Below are positions 1 to 9,808 of a stretch of DNA of 20,455 bases, piece after piece. Positions within the stretch are counted from its first letter, which is position 1. Each line of letters starts with the position of its first letter. The stretch comes from Bacteroidia bacterium (GTDB lineage: Bacteria; Bacteroidota; Bacteroidia; Bacteroidales; BM520). The DNA is taken from NCBI GenBank assembly GCA_009930445.1, contig RZYD01000015.1:1-20455 (forward strand). Reading direction: 5' to 3'. Position numbers and translations under genes: made by a program. A model generated the notes under the pieces. That model worked only from the letters and a program-made list of their open reading frames with translations, had not been told where the DNA came from and searched no databases.

Positions 1-2865
1 GCCAGCGGTCAGGTTTCTGCCGGTGATGACAAGGAAATCTGCCATGGAGAAAGCGTATGGTTAAAGGCGGATGTCTCCAACTCCTTTGCTACACAACTTT
101 ATTTAAATGATGATACGGTTGTGGGTCCTATTTCTATTGGTTTCCCTTTTCAATTTTATGGCGAATTGTACGATTCGGTCTATCTTAGCAGTAATGGATG
201 GATTTCCTTTTCACCTCCTTATCCTGAAGCTTCAAGCTGGAACGGAGGCATTGCGCCCAAGCCAATCCCTAATGCGTTTGAAAAGGTACCTAAAAATGCC
301 ATCTTTGGCGCCTGGCAGGATTGGTCGCCGGTGTATAGTGGCGGTATTGGCTACGAAACCAGTGGTACTGCTCCCAATCGTATCTTTACCGTTAGTTATT
401 GTCAGGTGGCGCTTTATAATTGCGAGGATTCTACCGGAACCTTCCAGATCGTCCTTCGGGAGGCTGCCGGAAATTACTATGTGGATGTTAACCTGAATTC
501 AAAACCCTATTGCAAGGGTTGGTATGACGGAAAGGCCGTACTCGGCCTGCAAAACTATGAGGGTACTGATGGGGTTGCTGCACCAAACAGAAATGCCACC
601 CAATGGGATGCCGACAAGGAAACCTGGCGTTTTAAACCTGAATCGGGTTCCTATTCCGTGCAGCTTTTAACCCAGTATACCCCGGTACTCAGCGGTACAC
701 TTAGCCCTGTCGCCTGGTACAGGGATGAAATGTTGCCTGAAAATTATTTGGGTACTGCCGACTCTATCCGGGTTTCCCCTTCCGTTACTGCTACGTATAT
801 CGCCTCCGTTACCTTGTGTGGGGATTTGGTGTTTAGTGACGAAGTGGAAGTGGTTGTTCGCCCTTTGCCCATTGCAAATGCCGGGCCCGACCAGACGATT
901 ATTGTGGGTTCCGCTGCACTCCTGGATGGCAGTGCCAGTCAATATTTTACCGGCGATTGCACTTTTTCGTGGACTCCGCCAGATAAAATTGCCGATGATC
1001 CTGCGCTGATTAAACCAACAACGATCGATTTGAGCTATACTACGGCTTATTATCTTGCTCTGGAAGATCAATATGGCTGTAAAAGTGACTCTGACCGTGT
1101 GGTGATCAATGTGATAAATGGTCCGTTAAGCCTGCTTGTTACCGCTGAACCCCCATCGGTTTGCCGTGGGGATACAGTGCTTATTACGGCTATAGGCGGT
1201 GGCGGACAACGCCCCTACCAATATGCGTGGACTTCCGACCCTCCGCAAGCCTATCCGGCCGATAGTTTTTTGCGGGTGACTCCAGACCATACGGTTATTT
1301 ACTCATGTACCCTGACGGATATTGACGGACAGCAGGAAATGGTCGCTATCACGGTGCAGGTTATGAACCCCGAACCTTATATTTCCGGTCAGGATGTGGT
1401 TTGTGAAAATGAACCCAATGTTCTTTATTTTACTCCCGCTCATGGAAATAATAGTTATTTCTGGATGGTTGAGGGTGGTATTATCAATAATAACAACATC
1501 GATACCTTGGTTTCGGTTACATGGACCAATTCAGGAATCGGAGAATTAATTATTAAGGAAACCTTGCCCCCACCATTGGGCTGTATTGCTTACGATACGC
1601 TGGAGGTGAATATTCTTCGCCGTCCTTCACCAACCGTAATAGGGCCTGAAACTGTATGCCAGGGCGACGAAGGCGTGGAGTATTATACCCCCGATGTTCA
1701 GGATCATACCTATACCTGGACGGTGATCGGAGGCACTACAGATCCTCCCGGGGCCAATCCTGCTCAGGTTGCGGTTAGCTGGGGTGCTCCCGGTCAGGGC
1801 TTAATTAGTGTAACTGAGAAACTATCCGTATACCCCACGTGTAAAACTTCCCGGTCATGTGAAATTACAATTCTTCCCGGCCCGCAACCTGCCATTCGTG
1901 GCCCTCAACAAGTGTGTGAAAAAGAATCGGGTGTGATTTATCTCTCCAATATGCCCGAAGGAACGTCCAATTATTGGTGTATTAATAATGGAATAATAAC
2001 TACCCCTCCGGATGACGATGGCATTGAAGTGACCTGGCAGCAGGCGGGTACAGGAGAATTGATTCTGACTCAGGTTGTCGATTCCTCCGGGTGTGCCGCG
2101 GAAACGGTACCTTATCTTGTCACGGTTAACGATAAACCGGAAGTGTTGGTTTCTGCACCTGAAATTACTGCCTGTGAAGGCGACCGGGTTGAAGTTACGG
2201 CACAGGGAGCAGTGAAGTATGAATGGTTTCCTGCCGATGGCCTTGCCGCTCCACTGGAAGCTGAAATTTCTTTTGATGCGAAAGAATCTATCATCTATCA
2301 GGTAATAGGTACTAACGATTTCGATTGCAAGGATACGGCAACCGTCAATGTAAATGTTGTCCTATTGCCTGTCGTTGATCTGGGTGAGGATACTTATATT
2401 CTTGAAAATGAGTCGATTGAATTATATGCAGGAGAGGGATATGCGTATTATGAATGGCAGGATGGCTCTACTCTTCCTTCCTTTACAGCCTGTAATCCTG
2501 GGATTTACTTTGTATATGTCGAAAATCAGGGTTGTTTTGTCTATGATACGATTACCATCTCCCCAACCCTGGGTGCAATTCCAATTCCTACCGCATTTAC
2601 ACCCAATGCTGATGGTTTAAACGATGAATTCCGGCTTTTTGGAAGGCTCGACAAGGTGGAACAGTTTTCCATGAAGATCTATTCCCGAAATGGTCAGCTT
2701 CTCTTTGAAACTAACGATGTTTTTTCCGGGTGGAAAGGCGAAAATTTGCAGGGTCAACCCGTTCCCGCCGGAACCTATATTTACCGTATTGATTTGTTTG
2801 AACAAGGAAATCCATTTAATCAGGGAATCATTACCCGACAGGGTGTTGTTACACTGCTACGCTGA
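1..2865 (+). CDS. Large secreted multi-Ig protein with type B T9SS sorting domain (5' end outside window)
   Basis: The reading frame is open from base 1, so the true start and signal peptide lie upstream; the first in-frame GTG at 121 is not a credible start because homologous-looking Ig sequence precedes it. Bases about 121-640 encode a beta-rich domain resembling the nidogen-like extracellular domains of T9SS cargo. A chain of Ig/PKD-like domains with paired cysteines follows, including an A-B cassette (about 871-1365, linker NGPL) that recurs in two genes downstream. Bases 2578-2862 encode the type B (gliding-motility-associated, CHU_C) sorting domain, with the motif TAFTPNADGLNDEF and the ending GVVTLLR. 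Known of the family: such proteins cross the inner membrane by Sec and the outer membrane by T9SS, and act as adhesins or surface proteins. The ligand is unknown. The frame is intact. Confidence 0.9.
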   Translation, partial: ASGQVSAGDDKEICHGESVWLKADVSNSFATQLYLNDDTVVGPISIGFPFQFYGELYDSVYLSSNGWISFSPPYPEASSWNGGIAPKPIPNAFEKVPKNAIFGAWQDWSPVYSGGIGYETSGTAPNRIFTVSYCQVALYNCEDSTGTFQIVLREAAGNYYVDVNLNSKPYCKGWYDGKAVLGLQNYEGTDGVAAPNRNATQWDADKETWRFKPESGSYSVQLLTQYTPVLSGTLSPVAWYRDEMLPENYLGTADSIRVSPSVTATYIASVTLCGDLVFSDEVEVVVRPLPIANAGPDQTIIVGSAALLDGSASQYFTGDCTFSWTPPDKIADDPALIKPTTIDLSYTTAYYLALEDQYGCKSDSDRVVINVINGPLSLLVTAEPPSVCRGDTVLITAIGGGGQRPYQYAWTSDPPQAYPADSFLRVTPDHTVIYSCTLTDIDGQQEMVAITVQVMNPEPYISGQDVVCENEPNVLYFTPAHGNNSYFWMVEGGIINNNNIDTLVSVTWTNSGIGELIIKETLPPPLGCIAYDTLEVNILRRPSPTVIGPETVCQGDEGVEYYTPDVQDHTYTWTVIGGTTDPPGANPAQVAVSWGAPGQGLISVTEKLSVYPTCKTSRSCEITILPGPQPAIRGPQQVCEKESGVIYLSNMPEGTSNYWCINNGIITTPPDDDGIEVTWQQAGTGELILTQVVDSSGCAAETVPYLVTVNDKPEVLVSAPEITACEGDRVEVTAQGAVKYEWFPADGLAAPLEAEISFDAKESIIYQVIGTNDFDCKDTATVNVNVVLLPVVDLGEDTYILENESIELYAGEGYAYYEWQDGSTLPSFTACNPGIYFVYVENQGCFVYDTITISPTLGAIPIPTAFTPNADGLNDEFRLFGRLDKVEQFSMKIYSRNGQLLFETNDVFSGWKGENLQGQPVPAGTYIYRIDLFEQGNPFNQGIITRQGVVTLLR

Positions 2866-2937
2866 TTTTTTTAAAAATTATTCCTGAACGAAACCTGCCT
2901 GTAACTGTAGTTTCCCATCTGTTTGCACCCTCAGAAT

Positions 2938-2953
2938 ATGCCTTTTTTGGCAT
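2938..2953. repeat. Small inverted repeat with T6 loop between cargo genes 1 and 2
   Basis: ATGCC and GGCAT flank six T residues, giving a 5-bp stem that a T-G pair can extend by one. It lies 72 bases after the stop of the first cargo gene. The T-run is in the loop and no U-tract follows, so it is not a classical terminator. It could be a weak terminator or an mRNA 3'-end stabiliser. The rest of the 170-base gap (2866-3035) is AT-rich; only poor matches to the TAnnTTTG box are seen (2993 and 3021). Confidence 0.3.
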
Positions 2954-3035
2954 GGATTGTTAATCAATGACTAGCAGTTATAATTTTTTTTATATCTTCA
3001 CGAACCGAAATCAATAGGGTTAATTTTCGGTAATT

Positions 3036-6000
3036 ATGAATAAAAAGAGCTACATTTTTACACTGTGGGGAATTCTGTTCCCTGCCGTTTTTATTTATGG
3101 GCAGACCATCATCCCACAAAGTATCTATAATAATGATATTGAAGAGGTTAAGTCGGAATTTGTGACAGAAGGAGAGGGCTCAACAGCCAATTATTTTGAG
3201 GTCAGAATTGCATTAAATCCTGTGCCTGAATACTATGCGCAGACTTTCTTTCTGAATCGCTTGTTAAAAGCAGAAGGATTTTATTTTCAGACTTTTTTAT
3301 CGGAAAATAGGGTTTCCTTTTATGTTTCAAGAGAATTGTTTTCAGAAATCCCCGTGCAATTGGTGCATGATTTTTTTGATGAGGCAATTGCCAATCAGAA
3401 TTTTTTACCCCAGGCCGCACAGGATGAATATCTCTCGATGTATAGTCTTAGTCTTCCCGGTAAAGATTTTTCTCTGCTTTCCGGCTATCGCATTATTCAG
3501 GGTCCCCTGACCGAGAATGCACTTTGCGAGGATGCCTTACCTTTTTGTACCGGATCAAATTATACTTTTCCGGCCGGAGTAGCTTCCGGCAGCGGACAGA
3601 ATGGCCCCAATTACGATTGCCTGGCCTCCACACCAAATCCCGCCTGGTATTTTTTGAAAATTCTTGATCCCGGTAGTATTGTTATTTATATGTATAGCAC
3701 GCCATCCAAAGATATTGACTTTTGCTGCTGGGGTCCTTTCGATGACCCATACGATGCCTGTTCTCAACTCACGGGCAGTAAGGTTGTCGATTGTAGTTAT
3801 AGTCCTAACCCTACGGAAACCTGTGATATCCCCAGTGGGCAAACCGGAGAGTATTACATTCTGGTGATTACGAATTATAGTAATCAGGCCTGTAATATTA
3901 ATTTTAGCCAAACGGGTGGAAGTGGAAGTACCGACTGTACGATTCTTCCCCCGGAAGCAAATTCGAATAGTCCTGTTTGTGAAGGGGATAATCTGGAACT
4001 CTATGCGGCTTCTCAGAATGGAGCTTCTTATCATTGGACCGGGCCCCTTAATTTCTCCAGTACGCTGCAGAATCCTGTGATTGAAAACGCTACTACCTCG
4101 CATACAGGCCCTTATACACTTACAATCACCACTTCAATCGGTTCCAGCGATACGACCCTGATGGTATGGGTGAAAACACACCCTACAGGCGATATTTACG
4201 GAACGGCTGAGATTTGTGAAGGGGATAATGCAAATATTTTTCTGAACCTTACCGGTGATTCGCCCTGGGAAATTAAATATACCGACGGGCAAAATATTTA
4301 TCAGGAATCTACTTTTTTAAATGCCTACACCCTAAGTGTATCCCCCTCAGTAAGTTCTTCTTTTACGTTGGTGGAGGTAAAGGATGAGTTTTGTTATGCC
4401 TACGAAGAGGGGATGACCGGAGAGGCGGTCGTGGATATTCATCCGAAAATTCATGCACTGAATGTTACTACCGCCTGTAATCCTGATTATACACATTATA
4501 CAGTCTCTTTCTTAATAACAGGTGGCACTTCAGGAACTTATGTGGTAAATCCTCCCGGTAATATTACGCCGGGTCCTAATGCAGTATTTACCAGTAACCC
4601 CATACCCGAAGGAACCCCTTATCAGTTTTCTATCACCGATAGTTTTGGATGTGATCCTACTGTTGTTAGTGGTATCAAAGATTGTGATTGTCCGGCCTAT
4701 GGCGAAATTATCGGGGAAGATACCCTTTGTAGCGGGCAAAGTACTTCGATACGGATTGAACTTTCCGGCGAAGCTCCCTGGAATATTACCTATACTGCCA
4801 ATGGCATGAACCCGGTTACGATTGACGATATCGATGAAACACCCTATTTTCTGACGGTTTCACCAACGGAAACCACGGAGTATCAACTTACTTATGTGGG
4901 CGATCAATTCTGTGATGGTACCGGCGTGGGTAAAGCCAATGTTTTTGTTCATCCCCAACCCGTTTCGCAATATATCTATGAGGGAATTTGTGAATCGTTG
5001 GCCACTGCTTTTACCAATGAATCTTCTATTCCAAACCCTGGAAACATTACTTCATGGTTATGGGATTTTGACGATAATGGGGCTACCAGTACCGACGAGA
5101 ATCCGCAACATATTTTCTCCTCCTGGGGTGATTTTGAAGTGGGGCTTACGGTTAGCAGTCTGAATGGCTGTACGGATGAATATGTTCAGACGGTGAGCAT
5201 TGCACAACGTGTGGATGTCGATGCCGGCGCAGACCAGGAAATTACCTATGGAACATCAACGTTACTGGAGGGGTCAGTTTCTGGGGGTAGTGGTGAATAT
5301 ACTTACCAATGGCAACCGGAAGATAAAGTGGTTGATCCCTCCGACCCGGAAACAATCACTACAAACCTGTATGAAGATACCTATTTTCTGCTTACTGTTA
5401 CCGATCAGATTTCCGGCTGCACGGGTACTTCTGAGGTACAAATTGCATTGGACGGATACCCGTTGAGTACTACGCCCGATGCCAGCCCTTCCCAGGCCTG
5501 TTACGGCAGCAACGTGCAATTGAATGCCAATGCTTTCGGCGGAACCGGAAATTATTCGTATCACTGGACTTCCGACCAGGGACATGAATTTTTTATTGCT
5601 GACCCGGCGGTGGAATCTCTTACACAATCCACAACTTTTACGGTAACGGTCGACGATGGATATAATCCTTCAATCGGCAATGTATTTGTGCCTGTAAACC
5701 CGAATCCTGTGATTTCGGCAGGCGACGATTTTTCCGTCGATTATGGATACAAAACCCAACTGGAATGTACGACCTCCGGTGGAGGGAGTAACTTTAGCTT
5801 CTTTTGGTCACCCGATGAAATGATTGAGGATAATCCCTATTCACAAACGCCTTTCACGGTTAATTTAACCACACAAACAGTGTTTACGGTTTCGGTTACC
5901 AATGAATTTGGTTGCAGTACTGCCGATAATGTTATCGTTTCTGTAACAGGTGGCCCATTGGTTGCCGCCCCTTGGATCGCTGAGGAAAAATTATGTCATC

Positions 6001-6353
6001 ATGATGTTATTACCCTTCACCCTGGTGCCGGGGGCGGTGGTGGCAATTATCAATACAACTGGAGTGTTTCTCCCGGTACCTGGACCTCACAAGAAGCAGA
6101 GCCAGTAATTACACTGGATCAAACCGGTGACTTTACTTATTCAGTCACGGTTATGGATAACTATAATACCACCGAAGGGTCGTTGGATCTTCAGATTCAT
6201 CCGCTCCCTGTGACTGACCTTGCGGCTGCCTTTGACTCCCTTGTTGAGCCCGGCGTGGTGACTATCTGTATTTTTGATTCTGTTTATCTGGATGCAGGGA
6301 ATCCGGGTGCTGAGTATTTATGGAGTAATGGTGCCACTACACAGAGGATCTAG
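3036..6353 (+). CDS. Truncated type A T9SS cargo protein: multi-Ig/PKD protein ending at an in-frame TAG before its sorting domain
   Basis: Starts at ATG 3036 with a Sec signal peptide ending near the alanine/glycine region before QTIIPQ (about residue 22). Residues 24-157 form a domain I do not recognise. Bases 3516-3940 encode a cysteine-rich beta domain common at the N-terminus of Bacteroidota secreted proteins (motif CEDALPFCTGSNYTFPAG). Ig-like modules follow (two similar ones at about 4170-4450 and 4695-4945), then a PKD domain (WLWDFDDNGATS, about 4960-5200) and two A-B Ig cassettes (5209-6205). The frame stops at TAG 6351-6353, just before the type A sorting domain, which continues in the same frame at 6354-6761. 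As read, the 1105-residue product would reach the periplasm but lack its T9SS signal. The restored length would be 1241 residues. A nonsense mutation is the simplest explanation. Confidence 0.88.
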   Translation: MNKKSYIFTLWGILFPAVFIYGQTIIPQSIYNNDIEEVKSEFVTEGEGSTANYFEVRIALNPVPEYYAQTFFLNRLLKAEGFYFQTFLSENRVSFYVSRELFSEIPVQLVHDFFDEAIANQNFLPQAAQDEYLSMYSLSLPGKDFSLLSGYRIIQGPLTENALCEDALPFCTGSNYTFPAGVASGSGQNGPNYDCLASTPNPAWYFLKILDPGSIVIYMYSTPSKDIDFCCWGPFDDPYDACSQLTGSKVVDCSYSPNPTETCDIPSGQTGEYYILVITNYSNQACNINFSQTGGSGSTDCTILPPEANSNSPVCEGDNLELYAASQNGASYHWTGPLNFSSTLQNPVIENATTSHTGPYTLTITTSIGSSDTTLMVWVKTHPTGDIYGTAEICEGDNANIFLNLTGDSPWEIKYTDGQNIYQESTFLNAYTLSVSPSVSSSFTLVEVKDEFCYAYEEGMTGEAVVDIHPKIHALNVTTACNPDYTHYTVSFLITGGTSGTYVVNPPGNITPGPNAVFTSNPIPEGTPYQFSITDSFGCDPTVVSGIKDCDCPAYGEIIGEDTLCSGQSTSIRIELSGEAPWNITYTANGMNPVTIDDIDETPYFLTVSPTETTEYQLTYVGDQFCDGTGVGKANVFVHPQPVSQYIYEGICESLATAFTNESSIPNPGNITSWLWDFDDNGATSTDENPQHIFSSWGDFEVGLTVSSLNGCTDEYVQTVSIAQRVDVDAGADQEITYGTSTLLEGSVSGGSGEYTYQWQPEDKVVDPSDPETITTNLYEDTYFLLTVTDQISGCTGTSEVQIALDGYPLSTTPDASPSQACYGSNVQLNANAFGGTGNYSYHWTSDQGHEFFIADPAVESLTQSTTFTVTVDDGYNPSIGNVFVPVNPNPVISAGDDFSVDYGYKTQLECTTSGGGSNFSFFWSPDEMIEDNPYSQTPFTVNLTTQTVFTVSVTNEFGCSTADNVIVSVTGGPLVAAPWIAEEKLCHHDVITLHPGAGGGGGNYQYNWSVSPGTWTSQEAEPVITLDQTGDFTYSVTVMDNYNTTEGSLDLQIHPLPVTDLAAAFDSLVEPGVVTICIFDSVYLDAGNPGAEYLWSNGATTQRI
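6351..6353 (+). other. In-frame TAG in the 3036-6761 cargo gene
   Basis: The local reading is TTQRI-stop-VGSTGIG. The paralogue reads TDQMIQAATTGIG, with CAG at 11949-11951 at the aligned position. One C-to-T transition (CAG to TAG) therefore explains the stop. It removes exactly the secretion domain. Confidence 0.88.
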
Positions 6354-6761
6354 GTGGGTTCAACCGGTATTGGTTATGAACAACAGGATTATTCGGTTTT
6401 AATTACTAATAAGGATACGGAATGTGCTTTCCAAAGTACGGTTTCCATCATCTATTCCTTTTCTATGTGCACCTATTTCATTGAGGAACTCAATGGTCAA
6501 AGCCTTGAAGTCGCCATCGCACCCAATCCGGTGCAAGGGCAGCTTCGGCTTTCTGTTAAAGGCATAACCCGCGAAACCAGAGTGGCAATCACCGATGTTT
6601 CAGGGCAGCAGCAAATTTTTAATGCCACACTGCCCAAATACCAACAGGAGTACGAACAAATAATTGATTTTGAGAATTTACCTTCCGGCTTATACCTGAT
6701 TACCTTTACCTCCGGGAATCAAACCCATGCTCAAAAAGTAATAAAAACAGCTACTAAATAA
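6354..6761 (+). pseudogene. Detached type A T9SS C-terminal sorting domain of the preceding gene
   Basis: This is the continuation, in the same frame, of the gene that starts at 3036; it is separated from it only by the TAG at 6351-6353. It begins GTG but has no signal peptide and no plausible independent role. It carries the linker SMCTYFIEELNGQSLEV and then a Por-secretion tail (APNPVQGQLRLSVKG ... SGLYLITFTSGNQTHAQKVIK). The equivalent end of the paralogue at 8828-12362 is co-linear (AMCTYSIDELNGQSLDV, YPNPVNNNLNVRVKG). No further frame damage is visible, so the disruption is recent, is a sequence error, or is tolerated by readthrough. Confidence 0.85.
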
Positions 6762-6775
6762 ACAACAACACATAA

Positions 6776-8689
6776 ATGAAGTCATTATTCATCACCCTGC
6801 TTTTGTTCCTGATCTCTTGCTTTTCTTTTAGTCAGAATGAAGCCAATGTCTGGATTTTTGCCAATAATACGGGCCTGGATTTCTCAACAACACCTCCTGA
6901 AGTGCTATATAATACTCCGGTAATGTATGCTTTTAGTACCTCCTGCTACAGTGATGAAAATGGCGATTTGAAGCTTTTTTCCGATGGAATGAAAATCTGG
7001 AGTGGCAATAAAACGGTGATGATGAATGGCGATGGGTTATTGGGTGACCTGGGTTGTACGCAATCTTCAATAATTGTTCCCCACCCCGGGAGTTTAAATT
7101 CGTTTTATGTGTTTGCTGTCGATAAAATTTATGGTAGCCCAGCACTGGATAAGGGGTTAACCTATTCACGTGTAGATATGAATTCCAATGGCGGGTTAGG
7201 CCAGGTGGTAGAAAAGAATGTTCCGTTGATTGAGAAAACTCCGGAAAAAGTTACAGCTGTAAAACATGCCAATGGGATTGATTATTGGGTTATAACCCAT
7301 GAATGGGGTAATAATGACTTCTATGTATATCCTGTAACGGCTGCTCAGGGACTGCATAAGGATAATCCGAAAATTATCAAGGTTGGGTCTGATCATGTGT
7401 CGCAATATAGCCGGCAGGGATACCTGAAGGCATCACCCGATGGCCGCTATCTGGCATGCGCACAGTGGGAAGGCATCGTAGAGCTTTTCTCTTTTAATGA
7501 CCAGACGGGAGAAATAAACCTGCTGGCCTCTGCTAATTTTCCCAATGCCTATGGGGTGGAGTTTGATGCGGAATCCCGGTTTTTATATCTCTCCACCAGT
7601 CCTCAATTTGGTTCTTCTGAGCCATCTGTTTTATTTCAGTTCGACCTTACCCATCAACGGCCACTGGATACGCCGGTTGAAATTACAAGTACTACCGATT
7701 GGGCGTATGCCTCGTTGCAGCTGGGCCCCGATCGTAAAATTTATTGCGCTCAGTATGTGAATGCTACTGATCCATTTGAGTACCTTTCCATTATTCATAA
7801 CCCTTCCCGGCCCGGACTCCACTGTAATTTTAACCTTATTGATAACGAACCAAACGAAGGAATCGATCTTGGCGGGAAAAAGCTCCTCGCCGGATTGCCC
7901 AATTTCGTTACGAGTTACCTTAAAATCCCATTTTTTACTTACGATAGCATTTGTTATAATAACCTTGTGCGTTTTTCTATTACCAACAAAGAAAATATTG
8001 ACACCTTTAGCTGGGATTTTGATGATCCGGAATCAGGCACTTTCAATAGTGCTTCGGATTGGTCTCCTACCCATGTCTTTACTGCTCCGGGAACGTATGA
8101 TGTCAGTGTTACAGTTTCTTTTAATGGACGGAATTATTCGTATACCCATCCGGTAGTTGTAAATCCGTTGCCAGTGATTGATTTTGGAGCAGATACCATT
8201 TACCTTTTTCCGGGGGCTATAGCGCCACTGGAAGTGGACGAAGGATACCTGAGCTATTTATGGAATGATGGCTCAACCCAGAACCTTTTTTTGGCCGATG
8301 AGCCCGGAATCTATTCTGTTGTCGTTACCGACAGTATTGGATGTCAAAATAAAAAAACGGTCAGTATTTTTCCTGCAAACATATATTTTCCCAATGCCTT
8401 CTCTCCTAATGGAGATGGGGTAAATGATGTTTTTCGACCTACCGGTGCCAACAGCGGATTATTCAATATCCGAATGTTTGTATATAATCGTATGGGGCAG
8501 TTGATGTATGAATCTCCTGTGGTGGCAGTGTTAGGTGAGGCAGGAAATAATTTTGGATGGGATGGTACCAAAGCGGGTGCGCTGCAACCAGCGGGTTCTT
8601 ACATCTGGATTGTGAAGTTTGATGTTGAAAAGGAAAAAGGACAGTTTTCTACTGAGCATTATACGGGGAGCATCACACTGTTACGCTAA
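6776..8689 (+). CDS. Secreted beta-propeller/PKD protein with type B T9SS sorting domain
   Basis: ATG 6776 follows the previous stop by 14 bases of A-rich leader (no Shine-Dalgarno), so it probably shares a transcript with the upstream cargo gene. Residues 1-19 are a signal peptide (hydrophobic run ending SFSFSQ). Residues about 22-385 resemble the WD40/lactonase-like propeller found in many gliding-motility-associated proteins (openings NVWIFANNTGLDF and FSDGMKIWSGNK, later SPDGRYLACAQW and LGPDRKIYCAQY). A PKD domain follows (about 385-461, FSWDFDDPES), then an Ig-like module (DFGADTIYLFPG, YLWNDGSTQ) that matches the module just before the tail of the first gene, then the type B tail from about residue 535 (FPNAFSPNGDGVNDVF to GSITLLR). 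It is intact at 637 residues. Its role is probably surface adhesion or binding; the ligand is unknown. Confidence 0.92.
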   Translation: MKSLFITLLLFLISCFSFSQNEANVWIFANNTGLDFSTTPPEVLYNTPVMYAFSTSCYSDENGDLKLFSDGMKIWSGNKTVMMNGDGLLGDLGCTQSSIIVPHPGSLNSFYVFAVDKIYGSPALDKGLTYSRVDMNSNGGLGQVVEKNVPLIEKTPEKVTAVKHANGIDYWVITHEWGNNDFYVYPVTAAQGLHKDNPKIIKVGSDHVSQYSRQGYLKASPDGRYLACAQWEGIVELFSFNDQTGEINLLASANFPNAYGVEFDAESRFLYLSTSPQFGSSEPSVLFQFDLTHQRPLDTPVEITSTTDWAYASLQLGPDRKIYCAQYVNATDPFEYLSIIHNPSRPGLHCNFNLIDNEPNEGIDLGGKKLLAGLPNFVTSYLKIPFFTYDSICYNNLVRFSITNKENIDTFSWDFDDPESGTFNSASDWSPTHVFTAPGTYDVSVTVSFNGRNYSYTHPVVVNPLPVIDFGADTIYLFPGAIAPLEVDEGYLSYLWNDGSTQNLFLADEPGIYSVVVTDSIGCQNKKTVSIFPANIYFPNAFSPNGDGVNDVFRPTGANSGLFNIRMFVYNRMGQLMYESPVVAVLGEAGNNFGWDGTKAGALQPAGSYIWIVKFDVEKEKGQFSTEHYTGSITLLR

Positions 8690-8755
8690 CTATACCGAAT
8701 ATACTACTGAATAACAGATTATTACATACAAAATTTGTTTATTGTGATTTAGGAA

Positions 8756-8787
8756 TTTGCATTTTTTATTAAAAAGTGCTAATTTGG
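8756..8787 (+). promoter_or_regulatory. Candidate Bacteroidota promoter for the gene at 8828
   Basis: TTTG at 8756-8759 is followed, after exactly 20 bases, by TAATTTGG at 8780-8787, which differs from TAnnTTTG at one conserved base. This spacing fits the known -33/-7 arrangement of the Bacteroidota primary sigma factor and would leave a leader of about 35 bases. An AT-rich inverted repeat (8759-8779: GCATTTTT pairing with AAAAAGTGC through one G-T pair) fills the spacer. The -7 mismatch keeps confidence moderate. Confidence 0.42.
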
Positions 8788-8827
8788 GATGTTTTAGTTG
8801 GTGTTAACAGAATAAATTTCATAAACC

Positions 8828-9808
8828 ATGATACGTTTTCGCTTTTCCGTTTTTTTTATCCTCTTTACTATAGGTGCACCCGCCATGCTGATGGCTCAGG
8901 CACCCACTATTCAGGATTGTCTTGGGGCCATTCCGGTTTGTCAGGAAACCTATACCCAAACTAGTGTATATTCCGGATACGGTACCTATAATGAAATTCC
9001 CGGCACCGGTACCTGTCCTAATAATTGTATGGATGGGGAAAAGAATTCCGTATGGTATATTGTTACAGTGCAAACCGCCGGTATGATGAGTTTTGAAATC
9101 GATCCGATTATGGTAAATGACGATTATGACTGGGGTGTTTATAATCTGACCGATGCCGAGTGTGGCGATATTTATGGCAATCCCTCCATTCAGGTGGCCT
9201 GTAATGCGGCCGGAGGTGCAGGATACCATGGAAATACCGGTGCCTGGACCGCTATGGGTGGCACTTCTTCCTGTGAGAACGGTGGAAATACCAATAAATG
9301 GTGCGCCGATATTCCGGTTCAGGCCGGTGAAACCTACGTGATTTGTATCAGCAACTGGACACAGTCCAACGAGGGGTATACGCTGAATTTTGAAGGTTCT
9401 ACCGCTAACATTTACGACGATGTCAAGCCTTATATTAATTGGGTGCAGGAAACGTTCGGATGTAGCGGAGAAACGGAAATGAATTTTTCCTTTTCTGAAT
9501 TCGTACTTTGTTCTACGGTTAACCCTTCTGATTTTGAAATTATCGACCCCACAGGCAATTCACTCACCGTGATCGATGTGGTTGGTGATGCTTGTGAAAA
9601 CGGTGGCACACAGGAAATGAATTTTAAACTGATTCTGGATCCATCGACCCCGATTATTGAAACCGGAATGCATAGCCTCGTTATTAATGGCCCTGTGGCT
9701 GATTTATGTACGAATTATGCGAACCTGGAGGCTTTTAATTTTTATGTGGTTACCGATGCCCCTTACGTTGAATTTAGCGGACTTCCGGCCAATGCATGTA
9801 TTACTTGA
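8828..9808 (+). pseudogene. N-terminal part of a frameshifted type A T9SS cargo gene
   Basis: ATG 8828 opens a clear signal peptide (MIRFRFSVFF ... MLMAQ, cleaved near residue 24). The mature part begins with the motif QDCLGAIPVCQETY, typical of a cysteine-rich beta domain found at the front of many T9SS cargo proteins (to about 9395). A second, Ig-like domain (about 9415-9755) looks like the bacterial Ig families that follow such domains. The frame ends at TGA 9806-9808, right after LPANACIT. The homologous sequence resumes one base out of phase as DSPKELVSN, so this 326-residue product is a truncated fragment with no sorting domain. The full gene would span 8828-12362 and encode about 1177 residues. 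Confidence 0.87.

Noticed and set aside
667..1071. Minus-strand open frames opposite the large cargo genes, such as this one
   Set aside because: These and the others (for example 3555-4103, 16252-16722) show no domain-like patterns and lie opposite strongly supported genes; they are chance open frames.
6354..6761. Independent small secreted protein starting at the GTG after the TAG
   Set aside because: It has no signal peptide and its whole length matches the end of the paralogue, so it is the tail of the preceding gene.
9805..9806. Phase variation by slipped-strand change at the frameshift
   Set aside because: The site is only two T residues and there is no tandem repeat, so it is not a typical phase-variable tract.
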